From a bacterium (GTDB lineage Bacteria > Actinomycetota > Acidimicrobiia > Acidimicrobiales > CATQHL01): a stretch of 45,418 bases of DNA. This document shows, one piece after another, positions 25,419 through 34,570 of this stretch; the first letter of the stretch is position 1, and the number at the start of each line of letters is the position of its first letter. The notes beneath the pieces were generated by a model. It was not told the origin of the DNA. It ran no database searches and saw only the letters and a list, made by a program, of their open reading frames with translations. The DNA is taken from NCBI GenBank assembly GCA_028824415.1, contig JAPPDX010000091.1, forward strand, positions 1 to 45,418, in the 5' to 3' direction. The position numbers and the translations under genes are program-made.

Positions 25419-27116
25419 TCAACTCAGCCCCACGATGCTTCCGTCGGTGTCGATGTCGATTCCCTTCGCGGCCGGAACCCGTCCCAGGCCCGGCATCGTG
25501 CGCATATCTCCGCAGATGGGGTACACGAACCCGGCACCGACCGATGCCCGCACCTCGCGCACCGGCAGCCTCCAGCCGGTCGGGGCTCCCTTCAGGGAGG
25601 CGTCCGAGGAGATCGAGAGATGGGTCTTGGCAATGCAGACCGGCAGGTCTCCGAATCCGGCCTCGGTGTAGGTGGCGAGTTGCTTGGCGGCCTGCGGCGA
25701 ATAGTCCACGCCATCGGCCCCGTAGACGTTGGTGGCGACCGCTTCGATCTTGGTGGTCAGGGGGACCTCGTCGGGATACAGCACCGAGAAGTGGCTCTCC
25801 TCCTCGGCGGCCTCGGCGACCGCTTCGGCCAACGCCGCGGCCCCGCGGCCCCCGTCGGCGAAGTGCGTCGTGATCGTGGCGCGGACCCCGTACTCGGCGG
25901 CGATTTCGGCCACGGCGGCCAGGTCCGCGGCGTGATCGTCGGGGAAGGCGTTGATGGCCACCACCGGCGTGCAGCCGTGCAACTGGATGTTCTGGATCTG
26001 CTTGCGCAGGTTGTCGCCGCCGAGATGCACCTCGTCGGGATTCTCCGCCAGCAACGCCTCCGGCAGCGGGCGACCGGCCACGATGCGGTGGCGACCCGAG
26101 TGCGCCTTCAGCCCGCGCACGGTGGCGACGAGCACGGCGGCGTCGGGCGCCAGACCCGAATAGCGGCACTTGATGTTGAAGAAGCGCTCAGCGCCCATGT
26201 CGGCACCGAAGCCGGCCTCGGTCAGCAGGAATTCGCTCATGCGAATGCCCACCTGGTCGGCGACGATTGAGGAGTTCCCGGTGGCGATATTGCCGAACGG
26301 CCCGGTGTGCACGAGAGCGGGCGTGTTCTCCAGGGTCTGCATCAGGTTGGGCTTGATGGCCTCTCGCAGGATGACCGCCATCGACCCGGCGGCGCCGATC
26401 TCCTCGGCGGTCACGGGAGTGCCGCTGCGGGTGTAGCCCACCACGATGCGCCCCAGGCGCGCACGCAGGTCACCCAGGCCGCTGCACAGCGCCAGGGTCG
26501 CCATGACCTCCGAGGCGGCGGTTATGTCGAAGCCGCTCTCGCGTGGGATGCCGTCTAGCCGCCCGCCGAGGCCGATCGTGACGTTGCGCAGCGCCCGGTC
26601 GTTCACATCCAGGACCCTGCGCCAGGTGATGTTGTGGATGTCGAGTTCGCACGCGTTGCCGTGGTACAGGTGCGCGTCGACCATCGCCGAGCACAGGTTG
26701 TGGGCCGCCGTCACCGCGTGCATGTCACCGGTGAGGTGGAGATTGAAGAGTTCCATGGGCACGACCTGGCTGTAGCCGCCGCCTGCCGCCCCTCCCTTGA
26801 TCCCGAATGTGGGTCCCATCGAAGGCTGGCGGATGGCGATCGTGGCCGTGCGGCCGATGTGCTGGAAGGCCTGGCCGAGGCCCACCGTCGTCGTGGTCTT
26901 GCCCTCACCGAGCGGCGTGGGCGTGATGGCCGAAACCACGACGTAGCGGGCGCGCGGTCGGTCGGCCATCGCCTTCGCCGCGGCGAGGTCCACCTTGGCC
27001 GCGCCCTTCCCGTAGAACTCCAGGTGATCCTGCGGAATCCCGGCCTGGTCCGCGATCTCCTCCAGTGGTCGCAGCCGGGCCTGGGACGCGATCTCCAGAT
27101 CTGACGGAAATGCCAT
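25419..27116 (-). CDS. fhs: Formate--tetrahydrofolate ligase
   Basis: The 565-residue product matches formyl-THF synthetase throughout. It has the nucleotide-binding TPLGEGKTTTTVGL, RQPSMGPTFGIKGGAAGGGY, LHLTGDMHAVTAAHNL, FDITAASEVMA and the C-terminal PICGDMRTMPGLGRVPAA. It converts formate, ATP and THF to 10-formyl-THF, or the reverse with ATP gain. With MetF and the methyltransferases it would close an oxidation route for methyl groups (FolD is missing from the window). ATG 27116 is chosen because GAGGGGG is 7 nt upstream and homology starts here. The gene is divergent from the dehydrogenase at 27385, with an operator-like palindrome between them. Confidence 0.97.
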   Translation of the reverse strand: MAFPSDLEIASQARLRPLEEIADQAGIPQDHLEFYGKGAAKVDLAAAKAMADRPRARYVVVSAITPTPLGEGKTTTTVGLGQAFQHIGRTATIAIRQPSMGPTFGIKGGAAGGGYSQVVPMELFNLHLTGDMHAVTAAHNLCSAMVDAHLYHGNACELDIHNITWRRVLDVNDRALRNVTIGLGGRLDGIPRESGFDITAASEVMATLALCSGLGDLRARLGRIVVGYTRSGTPVTAEEIGAAGSMAVILREAIKPNLMQTLENTPALVHTGPFGNIATGNSSIVADQVGIRMSEFLLTEAGFGADMGAERFFNIKCRYSGLAPDAAVLVATVRGLKAHSGRHRIVAGRPLPEALLAENPDEVHLGGDNLRKQIQNIQLHGCTPVVAINAFPDDHAADLAAVAEIAAEYGVRATITTHFADGGRGAAALAEAVAEAAEEESHFSVLYPDEVPLTTKIEAVATNVYGADGVDYSPQAAKQLATYTEAGFGDLPVCIAKTHLSISSDASLKGAPTGWRLPVREVRASVGAGFVYPICGDMRTMPGLGRVPAAKGIDIDTDGSIVGLS

Positions 27117-27210
27117 TGATGCCCCCTCGGGTATCCGGCCGTCGTTGCTTCGAGCGTATGTCCCCCGACCGCCGGGCACGGCGCGGGCACGCTAGGGTGT
27201 CTTGACCCGC

Positions 27211-27246
27211 GTTCCGTATTCTGGAACGATTCCATATTACAGAACG
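27211..27246. promoter_or_regulatory. Operator-like palindrome, site 1 (fhs / dehydrogenase promoters)
   Basis: Two 15-bp boxes, TTCCGTATTCTGGAA (27212-27226) and TTCCATATTACAGAA (27230-27244), are separated by 3 bp; the whole 36 bp is an imperfect palindrome. The same 15+3+15 architecture recurs at 33083-33118 and 42794-42829. The site lies 95 bp upstream of the fhs start and 138 bp upstream of the dehydrogenase start. The IclR-family protein at 31759-32502 is the likely binder (inference). Confidence 0.75.
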
Positions 27247-27384
27247 CCGGGGCGCCGCTGGTCGCGGCAGCAGGGAATGCAGCAGGGAATTCGGTCCTGG
27301 GTCGCCGCGGATCGGATCAAGGCCCGTTCGGAAGACACATGAACGGGGCACTCGCGGCGGCGCCGGAGATCGCGGAGGCATGAC

Positions 27385-29910
27385 GTGAGCGAAGTACCCG
27401 CCAAGGCCCGCTGCGTGGTCATCGGCGCAGGGATCGTCGGAAACTGCCTGGTGGGGCACCTGGCGAAGCTCGGATGGACCGACCTGGTGCTGCTCGACAA
27501 AGGTCCGCTGCCGAACCCCGGTGGCTCGACGGGTCACGCCTCCAATTTCATCTTCCCAGTGGATCACAACAAGGAGATGTGCCTGCTGGGCGAGCAGAGC
27601 GCCAACCAGTACCGGGACCTGGGGCTCTCGGTGGACTCCGGAGGCATCGAGGTCGCTCGCACGCCTGAACGCATGGACGAGTTCCAGCGGCGCATGACCT
27701 CGGCGACCGCCTGGGGTATCGAAGCCCACCTGCTGACGCCCGCCGAGGTGGCCGAGTTGGTGCCGTTCATCAACACCGACGTCATCCTGGGCGGCTTCTA
27801 CTGCCCGACCGTCTCGGTTGTGGACTCTCTCGAGACGGGCACACAGATGCGCAAGATCGCCACCGACGCCGGCTGCCAGGTCTTCGCCAACACCGAGGTC
27901 CTCGACATAACCACCAGCGACGGACCGCTGCCCGGCACGCGCACCGTGACCTCCGTCGTCACCGACAAGGGAACCATCCGGGCCGACTACGTGGTGATCG
28001 CCTGCGGTGTCTGGTCCAACAGGGTCGCCAACATGGCCGGCGCCTACATCCCGCTGGTGCCGGCGGTGCACCAGATGGCCGACGTGGGACCCATCGACGT
28101 GCTCGCCGAGACCAACAACGAGATCGGCTACCCCATCGTGCGCGACATGGACACGTTCTGCTACGAGCGCCAGTCGGCCGGCTCGATGGAGGTCGGTTCC
28201 TACGCCCACCGGCCGATCCTGCACCATCCCGACGCCATCCCCTCCAATGAGGAGGCGGCCCTGTCGCCAACCGAGATGCCGTTCACGCCCGATGACTTCG
28301 ACCAGCAGATGGAGGAGGCCATCGAACTGATGGACATGCTCGGCGACGCCGAGATCCGCTACGCCATCAACGGCCTGCTGTCGCTCACGCCCGACGCCAT
28401 GCCCTGCCTGGGCGAGGTGCCCGACGTGCGCAACCTCTGGTCGGCGGCGGCCATCTGGGTGAAGGAGGGTCCGGGCATGGCCCAGGTGGTGGCCGAGTGG
28501 ATGACCTTCGGCTACCCGCGGGTCATCGACACCCACGGCGCGGATGTGGCCCGGTTCTACCCCGAGGAACGCAGCGACACCCACATCTGGGCCCGCTCCT
28601 CGGAGCACTTCAACAAGACCTACGGCATCGTCCATCCCTCCGAGCAGTGGGAGAGCCGCCGCAACCTGCGCGTCAGCCCCTACTTCTCCCGCCAGCAGGC
28701 CCTCGGCGCCGAGTTCTTCCAGGCCCGCACCTGGGAGCGCCCCCAATGGTTCGCCTCCAACGCCGACCTTCTGGAGCGCTACGCGCTCTCCGACCGCGAG
28801 GTGGAGTGGGATGCCCGCTGGTGGAGCCCGATCACCATGGGCGAGCATCTCAACCTGCGGGAGAACTGCGGGCTCGTGGACCTCAGCGCCTTCCAGATCT
28901 TCGAACTCTCGGGGCCCGGGGCTGTGGCCTACGCCGACCGGCTGGCCGTGAACCGCATCGACGTGCCCGTCGGCCGGGCCGTCTACACCCCCTGGCTGAC
29001 CCCCGACGGCGGCTTCCACTCCGACCTCACCATGATGCGCACCGGACCGGAGCAGGTCCGGATCGTAACCGGCGTCTTCGACGGCGGGCGGGACGAGTTC
29101 TGGGCGCGGCGGCACATGCCCACCGACGGTTCGGTCACCTTCGACAACATCACCGACCGCATCACCACGCTGGGCCTGTGGGGACCGAACGCCCCGGAGG
29201 TGCTGAGCGCCCTGAGCGATCACCGCTGGAGGGATGCACCGTACGGATCCGTGACGCCCGTCGAGCTGAAGTGCGGCAACCGCACCATCGAGGCCGAGTT
29301 GTTCCGCATCTCCTACGTGGGCGACACCGGCTGGGAGATCTACACGGCGTGGGACAACGGACCCGACCTCTGGGACACCCTTACGACCGCCGGCGCGGAC
29401 CTGGGGCTGCGGCCCACCGGTGGCGGCGTGTACGGCACCTCGGGCCGCCTCGAGAAGGGCTACCGCCTCATGGGCGCCGAGCTGGAGAGCGAGTACAACC
29501 CGCTGGAGGCCGGCCTGGCCCGGCCCCGGGTGAAGGCCGCCGACTTCATCGGCAAGGAGGCCTACGTGGCCGCCCGTGAGGCCGGGCCGCCCGAGGTGCA
29601 GATGTGCGTGCTCACCGTGGAGGACCACACCGACCGGCAGGGCCGCAAGCGCTACATGCAGGGCGGCAACGAGCCGATCCTGACCGCCGACGGCAAGCGG
29701 ATCACCGACGGTCACGGGCGGGTCTCCCGGGTCACCAGTGCCGGCCCCGGTCCGTCGGTGGACCGGTACCTGCTGATGGGCTACCTGCCGAGCGAGCTCG
29801 CCGAGCCGGGCACCGACCTGCAGGTCATGTACATGAACGAGTTGTTCCCGGTGCGGGTGGCGGGGACCGGACCGGTCTTCGACCCCGGCGACACCCGGCT
29901 GCGGGGCTGA
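27385..29910 (+). CDS. Dimethylglycine/sarcosine dehydrogenase-like flavoprotein with GcvT domain
   Basis: The 841-residue two-part enzyme has an N-terminal DAO-type FAD domain starting CVVIGAGIVGN. Its GGSTGHAS matches the segment holding the covalent-FAD His in dimethylglycine dehydrogenases. A linker domain with YGIVHPSEQWESRRNLR follows, and from about residue 450 a GcvT-like folate-binding domain (EHLNLRENCGLVDLSAFQIF, RISYVGDTGWEIYT, LEAGLARPRVK). These enzymes oxidise an N-methyl group and pass it to THF as methylene-THF, giving electrons to ETF, which is encoded next. The exact amine (dimethylglycine, sarcosine or other) is not certain. GTG 27385 has GGAGG 6 nt upstream. It heads the operon with etfB and etfA. 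Confidence 0.93.
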   Translation: MSEVPAKARCVVIGAGIVGNCLVGHLAKLGWTDLVLLDKGPLPNPGGSTGHASNFIFPVDHNKEMCLLGEQSANQYRDLGLSVDSGGIEVARTPERMDEFQRRMTSATAWGIEAHLLTPAEVAELVPFINTDVILGGFYCPTVSVVDSLETGTQMRKIATDAGCQVFANTEVLDITTSDGPLPGTRTVTSVVTDKGTIRADYVVIACGVWSNRVANMAGAYIPLVPAVHQMADVGPIDVLAETNNEIGYPIVRDMDTFCYERQSAGSMEVGSYAHRPILHHPDAIPSNEEAALSPTEMPFTPDDFDQQMEEAIELMDMLGDAEIRYAINGLLSLTPDAMPCLGEVPDVRNLWSAAAIWVKEGPGMAQVVAEWMTFGYPRVIDTHGADVARFYPEERSDTHIWARSSEHFNKTYGIVHPSEQWESRRNLRVSPYFSRQQALGAEFFQARTWERPQWFASNADLLERYALSDREVEWDARWWSPITMGEHLNLRENCGLVDLSAFQIFELSGPGAVAYADRLAVNRIDVPVGRAVYTPWLTPDGGFHSDLTMMRTGPEQVRIVTGVFDGGRDEFWARRHMPTDGSVTFDNITDRITTLGLWGPNAPEVLSALSDHRWRDAPYGSVTPVELKCGNRTIEAELFRISYVGDTGWEIYTAWDNGPDLWDTLTTAGADLGLRPTGGGVYGTSGRLEKGYRLMGAELESEYNPLEAGLARPRVKAADFIGKEAYVAAREAGPPEVQMCVLTVEDHTDRQGRKRYMQGGNEPILTADGKRITDGHGRVSRVTSAGPGPSVDRYLLMGYLPSELAEPGTDLQVMYMNELFPVRVAGTGPVFDPGDTRLRG

Positions 29911-29953
29911 CGGCCGGGCTGCGGTTCGGGACCGGATCGACGGGGACACGGCG

Positions 29954-30718
29954 ATGCGCATCTGCTGCTGCGTGAAGCGAGTGCCTGCGCCGGGTGCCCG
30001 GATCAACGTGACCGCCGACGGCCAGGCGGTCGATGTCGCCCACCTCGGCTTCACCACCAGCCCGCATGAGGAATGTGGTGTGGAGGAGGCGGTGCAGCTA
30101 ACCGAGGAGCACGGGGGCGAGGTGACGGTGCTCACGCTGGGTCCCCCCGAGGCCGCCGAGCAACTGCGCTACGCCGCCTCGGTCGGCGCCCATCACGGGG
30201 TGCTGGTCCCCACCGACGGCTCTCCCTGGGACCCCCAGCGCACTGCAGTGGCGCTCACGTCGGCCATCCGGAACCTCGAGGAGAGCGACGGGCCGTTCGA
30301 CCTGCTGATCTTCGGCAACGAGTCGGCGGACTCCGGGGGCTTCCAGGTGGGCATCAGAGTGGCCGTCGCCCTCGGCCGGCCCATCGTGGGGGGGATAAAG
30401 GGAATCGAGATCGACGGTTCTACGGTTCGGGCTCGGCGCCAGACCGACGCCGGCTTCGAGGTGTACGAGATGTCCATGCCGGCGGCCGTCGGCGTGAAGG
30501 AGGGCATCAACCTGCCCCGCTACCCCACGATGCGCGGGCGCCTGGCCTCGAAACGGCTGGAAGTCGCCGAGTTACCGGCCGAGGCTCCGCCGGGGGGCCA
30601 GAGCATGCGCCTGCTGCACCGTCCGCCCGATGTGACCTCCGAGACGGTGATCCTCGGCGAGGGCGCCGGGGCCGCTCCGGCCGTGGTCGACGTCCTGGCC
30701 GACCTCGGGGTGCTCTGA
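29954..30718 (+). CDS. etfB: Electron transfer flavoprotein beta subunit
   Basis: The 254-residue product is an EtfB. It begins MRICCCVKRVPAPGARI, has the conserved HEECGVEEAVQL, a GNESADSGGFQVGIRVA stretch for AMP/flavin contact and LPRYPTMRGRLASKR near the end. It binds AMP and forms the heterodimer with EtfA that accepts electrons from the dehydrogenase encoded 43 bp upstream. It is a dedicated ETF inside a demethylation operon. Its TGA overlaps the etfA ATG. Confidence 0.95.
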   Translation: MRICCCVKRVPAPGARINVTADGQAVDVAHLGFTTSPHEECGVEEAVQLTEEHGGEVTVLTLGPPEAAEQLRYAASVGAHHGVLVPTDGSPWDPQRTAVALTSAIRNLEESDGPFDLLIFGNESADSGGFQVGIRVAVALGRPIVGGIKGIEIDGSTVRARRQTDAGFEVYEMSMPAAVGVKEGINLPRYPTMRGRLASKRLEVAELPAEAPPGGQSMRLLHRPPDVTSETVILGEGAGAAPAVVDVLADLGVL

Positions 30719-31680
30719 TGCTGCTCGTGATCCTCGAGCACGACCGTGGGGCCATGCCCGAGGCGGCCCGCGAGGCGCTGACATTCGGGCGCACGCTGGC
30801 AGAACGGATGGGCGTCCCGATGCACGCCGCCCTCATCGGCAGCGAGGATGCCGCACTGGTGGCCGAGGCCGGTGGCCACGGCGCCACGCGGGTCCACACC
30901 GTGGTGCATCCGGTGCTCGAGGACTTCGGACCCGAGGCGTGGGGGGAGGTCATCGCAGCCATGGTCGGCGGCCTTGAGCCGGATGCGGTGCTGGCCGGCG
31001 GCAGCGACCGCGGCAACGAGGTGCTGGCCCAGGCCGCGGCGCGGCTCGACATCCCCTTCGTGGCCAACTGCCTCGACATCGATCCCGCTGACTGGTCCAT
31101 CACCCGCATCCAGTGGGGAGGATCGCTGCTGGAGGACGTCACCGTCTCGGCCGAGGTCCCCCTGCTGACCTGCGGGCTGCATGCCGTGGCCGCCGAAGCG
31201 GCGCAGTCACCCACCGAGCCTGCGGTCGACGTCTTCGAGGTGGATCTCGACCCGGCGCTGTCGCGCACGGTGGTCCGCGACCGCGTGGTGCTCAGCGCCG
31301 GCGTGACGCTGTCGACTGCTCCGGTGGTGGTCGGTGGCGGCCGCGGCGTCGGCTCGGCGGAAAGTTTTGCGCCGCTGGAGGAGCTCGCCGGATTGCTGGG
31401 CGGCAAGGTGGGCTGCAGCCGGGCGGTCACCAACAACGGCTGGCGGCCACACGCCGACCAGGTGGGCCAGACGGGCACCCGAATCGCTCCGGAGATCTAC
31501 ATCGCCTCGGGTATCTCCGGCGCCATCCAGCACTGGGTGGGCGCCATGGGTTCCAAGCACATCCTCGCCATCAACCTCGACCCTGAGGCCAACATCGTGC
31601 AGAAGGCCGACTGGGCGGTCATCGGCGACCTGCACGAAGTCATCCCTGCGATCGCCGCTGAGATCCGCTCCCGCCGCTAA
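30718..31680 (+). CDS. etfA: Electron transfer flavoprotein alpha subunit
   Basis: The 320-residue EtfA has the C-terminal FAD domain clearly present: GGRGVGSAESF, VGCSRAVTNNGW, QVGQTGTRIAPEIYIASGI, SGAIQHWVGAMGSKHILAIN and the closing NIVQKADWAVIGDL. It takes electrons from the dehydrogenase and would pass them to ETF:quinone oxidoreductase, which is not in the window. ATG 30718 overlaps the etfB stop (TGATG), a typical coupled pair. The operon ends at a palindromic repeat shared with the convergent regulator gene. Confidence 0.95.
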   Translation: MLLVILEHDRGAMPEAAREALTFGRTLAERMGVPMHAALIGSEDAALVAEAGGHGATRVHTVVHPVLEDFGPEAWGEVIAAMVGGLEPDAVLAGGSDRGNEVLAQAAARLDIPFVANCLDIDPADWSITRIQWGGSLLEDVTVSAEVPLLTCGLHAVAAEAAQSPTEPAVDVFEVDLDPALSRTVVRDRVVLSAGVTLSTAPVVVGGGRGVGSAESFAPLEELAGLLGGKVGCSRAVTNNGWRPHADQVGQTGTRIAPEIYIASGISGAIQHWVGAMGSKHILAINLDPEANIVQKADWAVIGDLHEVIPAIAAEIRSRR

Positions 31681-31700
31681 CGCTCACCGGCGCAGTCCCC

Positions 31701-31730
31701 GTCATTCCGGCGCAGGCCGGAATCCAGTCA
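31701..31730. repeat. Dispersed palindromic repeat (copy B)
   Basis: ATTCCGGC (31704-31711) and GCCGGAAT (31716-31723) form a perfect stem with a GCAG loop; flanks GTC and CCAG match copy D in inverted orientation. It sits between convergent etfA and the IclR gene and may terminate both. Confidence 0.75.
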
Positions 31731-31758
31731 CCGGCGGATCTGACTCGGATCCTGAGAG

Positions 31759-32502
31759 TCAGACCTGCAGCTGCGCCGCGAGGCTCTCGGCGGCCCGCGC
31801 CACGGCCAGGCCGACGTCGTGGGCCCGGTCGGGGTCGGGAAAGCGATAGGCCGGACCGTGGACGTGCAGTGCCGCCACCGGCAGCCCGTCGGATCGCAGG
31901 ACCGGTGCGGCGACCGAGTGCAGGTCCTCGACGAACTCCCCGTATACCCACACGTAGCCGATGCTGCGGATCTGCTCGAGGCGGGTCCTGATGGCATCAG
32001 GATCGGTCATCGTGCGTGCGGTGTAGGGCTCTAGGTGCCCCGCCAGGTACTCCTCGCGCTCCGCCGAGGGCATGTGCGCCAGGATGGCCAACCCTGAGGA
32101 CACCACGTGCAGCGGGATTCTCTCGCCCGTCCAATCCCGCACCTGCACCTCGGACTGCGACTCGGTCTGATCCAGGTAGTAGACCTCGCCGCCGTCGGGA
32201 ATCGAGAGCCCGGTAATCTCGCCGAGCACATCGGCCAGTTCCAGCAGGTACGGGCGGGCCGCCGAGATCAGGTTGCGCCCCGGCGCGACGGTCCCGGCGA
32301 TGTCGACGAGCCCCGGACCGAGCCGGTAGAGGCCACTGGATGCCTCCTGCTCGACGGCACGCTCGCTCTCGAGAGCCGAGAGCAGGCGGGCGACGGTGCT
32401 CTTGGGAAGCTGGGCCCGGTCCGCCAGGTCGGTAACGCCCAGCGGCCCGAGGGCCAGGAAACGCAGCAGCAGAAAGGCACGCTCGATCGACTGGACCACC
32501 AT
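31759..32502 (-). CDS. IclR-family transcriptional regulator
   Basis: The 247-residue product has the IclR N-terminal winged helix (MVVQSIERAFLLLRFLA, then GVTDLADRAQLPKSTVARLL with its recognition helix). The C-terminal effector domain contains YYLDQTES, IPLHVVSSGLAILAHM and VAAPVLRSDGLPVAALHVHGP. IclR proteins bind paired palindromes as dimers or tetramers and respond to small catabolic ligands. It lies inside the demethylation module, between operator-like sites 1 and 2, so it is the prime candidate regulator. No copy of the palindrome is seen right before its own start. Confidence 0.94.
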   Translation of the reverse strand: MVVQSIERAFLLLRFLALGPLGVTDLADRAQLPKSTVARLLSALESERAVEQEASSGLYRLGPGLVDIAGTVAPGRNLISAARPYLLELADVLGEITGLSIPDGGEVYYLDQTESQSEVQVRDWTGERIPLHVVSSGLAILAHMPSAEREEYLAGHLEPYTARTMTDPDAIRTRLEQIRSIGYVWVYGEFVEDLHSVAAPVLRSDGLPVAALHVHGPAYRFPDPDRAHDVGLAVARAAESLAAQLQV

Positions 32503-32576
32503 TTCGGCAGACTACGACAGCGCGCCGCGTGATTCGTGGCGCGCCGACGGCGTCGACTGCCTCGCCGTCAGCACGG

Positions 32577-33002
32577 CTACTCCCATTCCCGGGTCTCGAT
32601 GCTCGGATCGAGGTTGTGATAGTCGCTGGCGTCAGCGGCGAAGATGGCCCGCTCGGTCCGCAACCCGGTAGGGGTGTCCAGCGTGCCGGCGCAGATCCAC
32701 ATGCAGCGGGTCTGGGCGTACAAGCCATCGGGCGGCGGCTCCACCACCCGCCAGAACAGCGAGCTGCCGCACTCCCGGCAGGACCCGTAGGCCACGTTCG
32801 GATCGTCGGCGGGATGGTGCCAGTGGAGGGTTCGGTCCTCGATCAACGTGAAGTCGTCGTATTCGCAGTTGGTGGCGGCCATAAAGTGACCGGTCCAGCG
32901 TCGGCACCGGTGGCAGTGGCAGTTCCAGACCGGCCGCGCCGGTCCAACGACCTCGTAGCGCACCCCGCCGCAGACGCAGCGTCCACTCATCGTCTTGCCC
33001 AC
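32577..33002 (-). CDS. GFA-family zinc protein (formaldehyde-activating-like)
   Basis: The 141-residue GFA-fold protein carries the Zn ligand pattern of the family: C9-V-C11-G-G, C28-H-C30-H-R-C33-R-R-W-T-G and C75-R-E-C78. Named members include the glutathione-dependent formaldehyde-activating enzyme and CENP-V-like proteins, most of unknown function. Being next to N-methyl oxidation genes, which can release formaldehyde, makes a role in formaldehyde handling attractive, though unproven. The start is GTG 33002: AAGGAG is 6 nt upstream, whereas ATG 32990 has no ribosome site. Operator-like site 2 lies 81 bp upstream. Confidence 0.85.
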   Translation of the reverse strand: MGKTMSGRCVCGGVRYEVVGPARPVWNCHCHRCRRWTGHFMAATNCEYDDFTLIEDRTLHWHHPADDPNVAYGSCRECGSSLFWRVVEPPPDGLYAQTRCMWICAGTLDTPTGLRTERAIFAADASDYHNLDPSIETREWE

Positions 33003-33082
33003 GACCGACTCCTTCGACGACGCGCTGTCCCCAATGCAGCGGTGGAGGCAGCCACCTGTGACCGATGGCTCGTGTGACTTCT

Positions 33083-33118
33083 GACCCGCATTGTGGAACA
33101 GTACCACGATCCGGAATA
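33083..33118. promoter_or_regulatory. Operator-like palindrome, site 2 (GFA / MFS promoters)
   Basis: The boxes are ACCCGCATTGTGGAA (33084-33098) and TACCACGATCCGGAA (33102-33116) with a 3-bp spacer. The left box matches site 3 in CCGCATTGTGGA exactly. The site lies in the divergent spacer, 81 bp from the GFA start and 85 bp from the transporter start. It is the most degenerate of the three. Confidence 0.65.
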
Positions 33119-33202
33119 GCAGGCCGGTAGGTTGCGTTGACTCGAGAGTGGTAACCGGCGTCGAAGCGGCCGCTTCGGCCCGAGAGACGAGACGGGGCAC
33201 AC

Positions 33203-34522
33203 GTGAACGGTCCATCGGTTCGCAACAGCACGGCCGTGCGGACCTTGCTGGTCGGCATGGCGTTCCTGATGGTCGGGAATGGCTTGCAGACCTCGGTGCT
33301 GGGAGTCCGGGCCGAGATCGAGGGGTTCGGCTTCGCGGTCGCCGGCGCCGTCATGGCCGGCTACTTCGTGGGCTTCCTCTTCGGCACCGCGGTCGCCGAG
33401 CGCTTCCTGGCGGCGGTCGGCCACATCAGGGTGTTCGCCGCCCTGGCCTCCACCGCCTCGAGCGCCGCGATCCTGCACGCCGTGTGGGTCAACCCCGTCA
33501 CGTGGGCGCTGTTGCGCCTGGTGTTCGGGCTGTGCCTCGCCGGCCTCTACGTGGTGGTGGAGTCCTGGCTCAACGACATGGCCACCAACGCCAACCGGGG
33601 ACGGGTCCTGGGCGGCTACATGGTCGTCATGATGGGTGGCCTGGCGGGAGGGCAACTCCTCCTGGCCGGCGGCGACCCTGCGGGGTTCGAACTGTTCGTG
33701 CTGGCCTCGGTGCTGGTCTCCCTCGCCCTGGTGCCGATCACCCTGTCGGCCACCACCGCTCCCCCGGTGTCGGTGCCCGAGCCCCTGTCGTTGCGCCGGC
33801 TGGTGTCCATCATCCCCACCGGCGCCGTCACCGCCTTCTGGACCGGCGCTGCTCACGGCACGCTGCTGGGTCTCGCCGCCATCTACGCCAAGTCCGAGGG
33901 GCTCTCCGACGGGCGGATCGCTGTGTTCACCGCCGCGGCGCCCCTGGGATGTGTCGCGTTCCAGTGGCCCATCGGCTGGCTCTCCGACCGCGTCTCCCGG
34001 CGCGGCGTGATCGGCGTGACCGCGGTGGGCGCGGCCGCGGCAGCCGGCGGCGCGCTCCTGACCGAACCGGGGTCGGCCGTGTCCCTGCTTCTCATGTTCC
34101 TTTTCGGCGGCTTCACCTTCCCGCTGCACTCCCTCGCCGTGGCCATCACCGCCGACCGCGTGGCGCCGACCCAGATCACGTCGGCGACCGCCACGCTGGT
34201 CCGCCTGACCGGCGTGGGTGCGGCGATCTTCCCCGCAGTCGCCGGGGCGATCATGGGCGCCGCCGGACCCAGCACCTTCTTCGTGGTACTGGCCGCCGTC
34301 CACGCCGTCATCGCCGTCTACGTGCTCTACCGGGTCATGACCCACCCGACCATCCCGGTTGAGGAGCAGAGCGACTACATCGCCGTGCCCGCCCGCGGCA
34401 CCGCCGTCACCGCCAACCTCCACCCCGACGTCGTCGACACCGGCTCCCAGCCCGCCGTCGCCGACCCCGAACCCGCCGCTCCCGAGCCCGACGGCGACCC
34501 GCCGGCTGGAAGCCCGGTGTGA
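33203..34522 (+). CDS. MFS transporter
   Basis: The 439-residue membrane protein has about twelve hydrophobic segments. MFS landmarks are GYFVGFLFG and ERFLAAVGHIRVF after helix 2, and the central D-R-V-S-R-R-G between helices 8 and 9 (GWLSDRVSRRGVIG). The repeated YVVVESWLND resembles the YcaD-like subfamily. The C-terminal tail of about 60 residues is rich in Pro, Ala, Glu and Asp and probably cytoplasmic. Its position beside site 2 suggests uptake or efflux of a methylated amine or product (inference). The start is GTG. It is followed 48 bp later by the amine oxidase. Confidence 0.9.
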   Translation: MNGPSVRNSTAVRTLLVGMAFLMVGNGLQTSVLGVRAEIEGFGFAVAGAVMAGYFVGFLFGTAVAERFLAAVGHIRVFAALASTASSAAILHAVWVNPVTWALLRLVFGLCLAGLYVVVESWLNDMATNANRGRVLGGYMVVMMGGLAGGQLLLAGGDPAGFELFVLASVLVSLALVPITLSATTAPPVSVPEPLSLRRLVSIIPTGAVTAFWTGAAHGTLLGLAAIYAKSEGLSDGRIAVFTAAAPLGCVAFQWPIGWLSDRVSRRGVIGVTAVGAAAAAGGALLTEPGSAVSLLLMFLFGGFTFPLHSLAVAITADRVAPTQITSATATLVRLTGVGAAIFPAVAGAIMGAAGPSTFFVVLAAVHAVIAVYVLYRVMTHPTIPVEEQSDYIAVPARGTAVTANLHPDVVDTGSQPAVADPEPAAPEPDGDPPAGSPV

Positions 34523-34570
34523 CAGGGCGGTCAGCGGACCGCCGATAATGGGTGCCGTGGAGGCCCGGAT

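Noticed and set aside
26905..30135. Very long open frame (over 1,000 codons) on the minus strand, opposite the dehydrogenase and etfB genes
   Set aside because: It is antisense to genes with clear domains, has low-complexity His/Gly/Val/Arg composition and arises from GC-biased codon positions.
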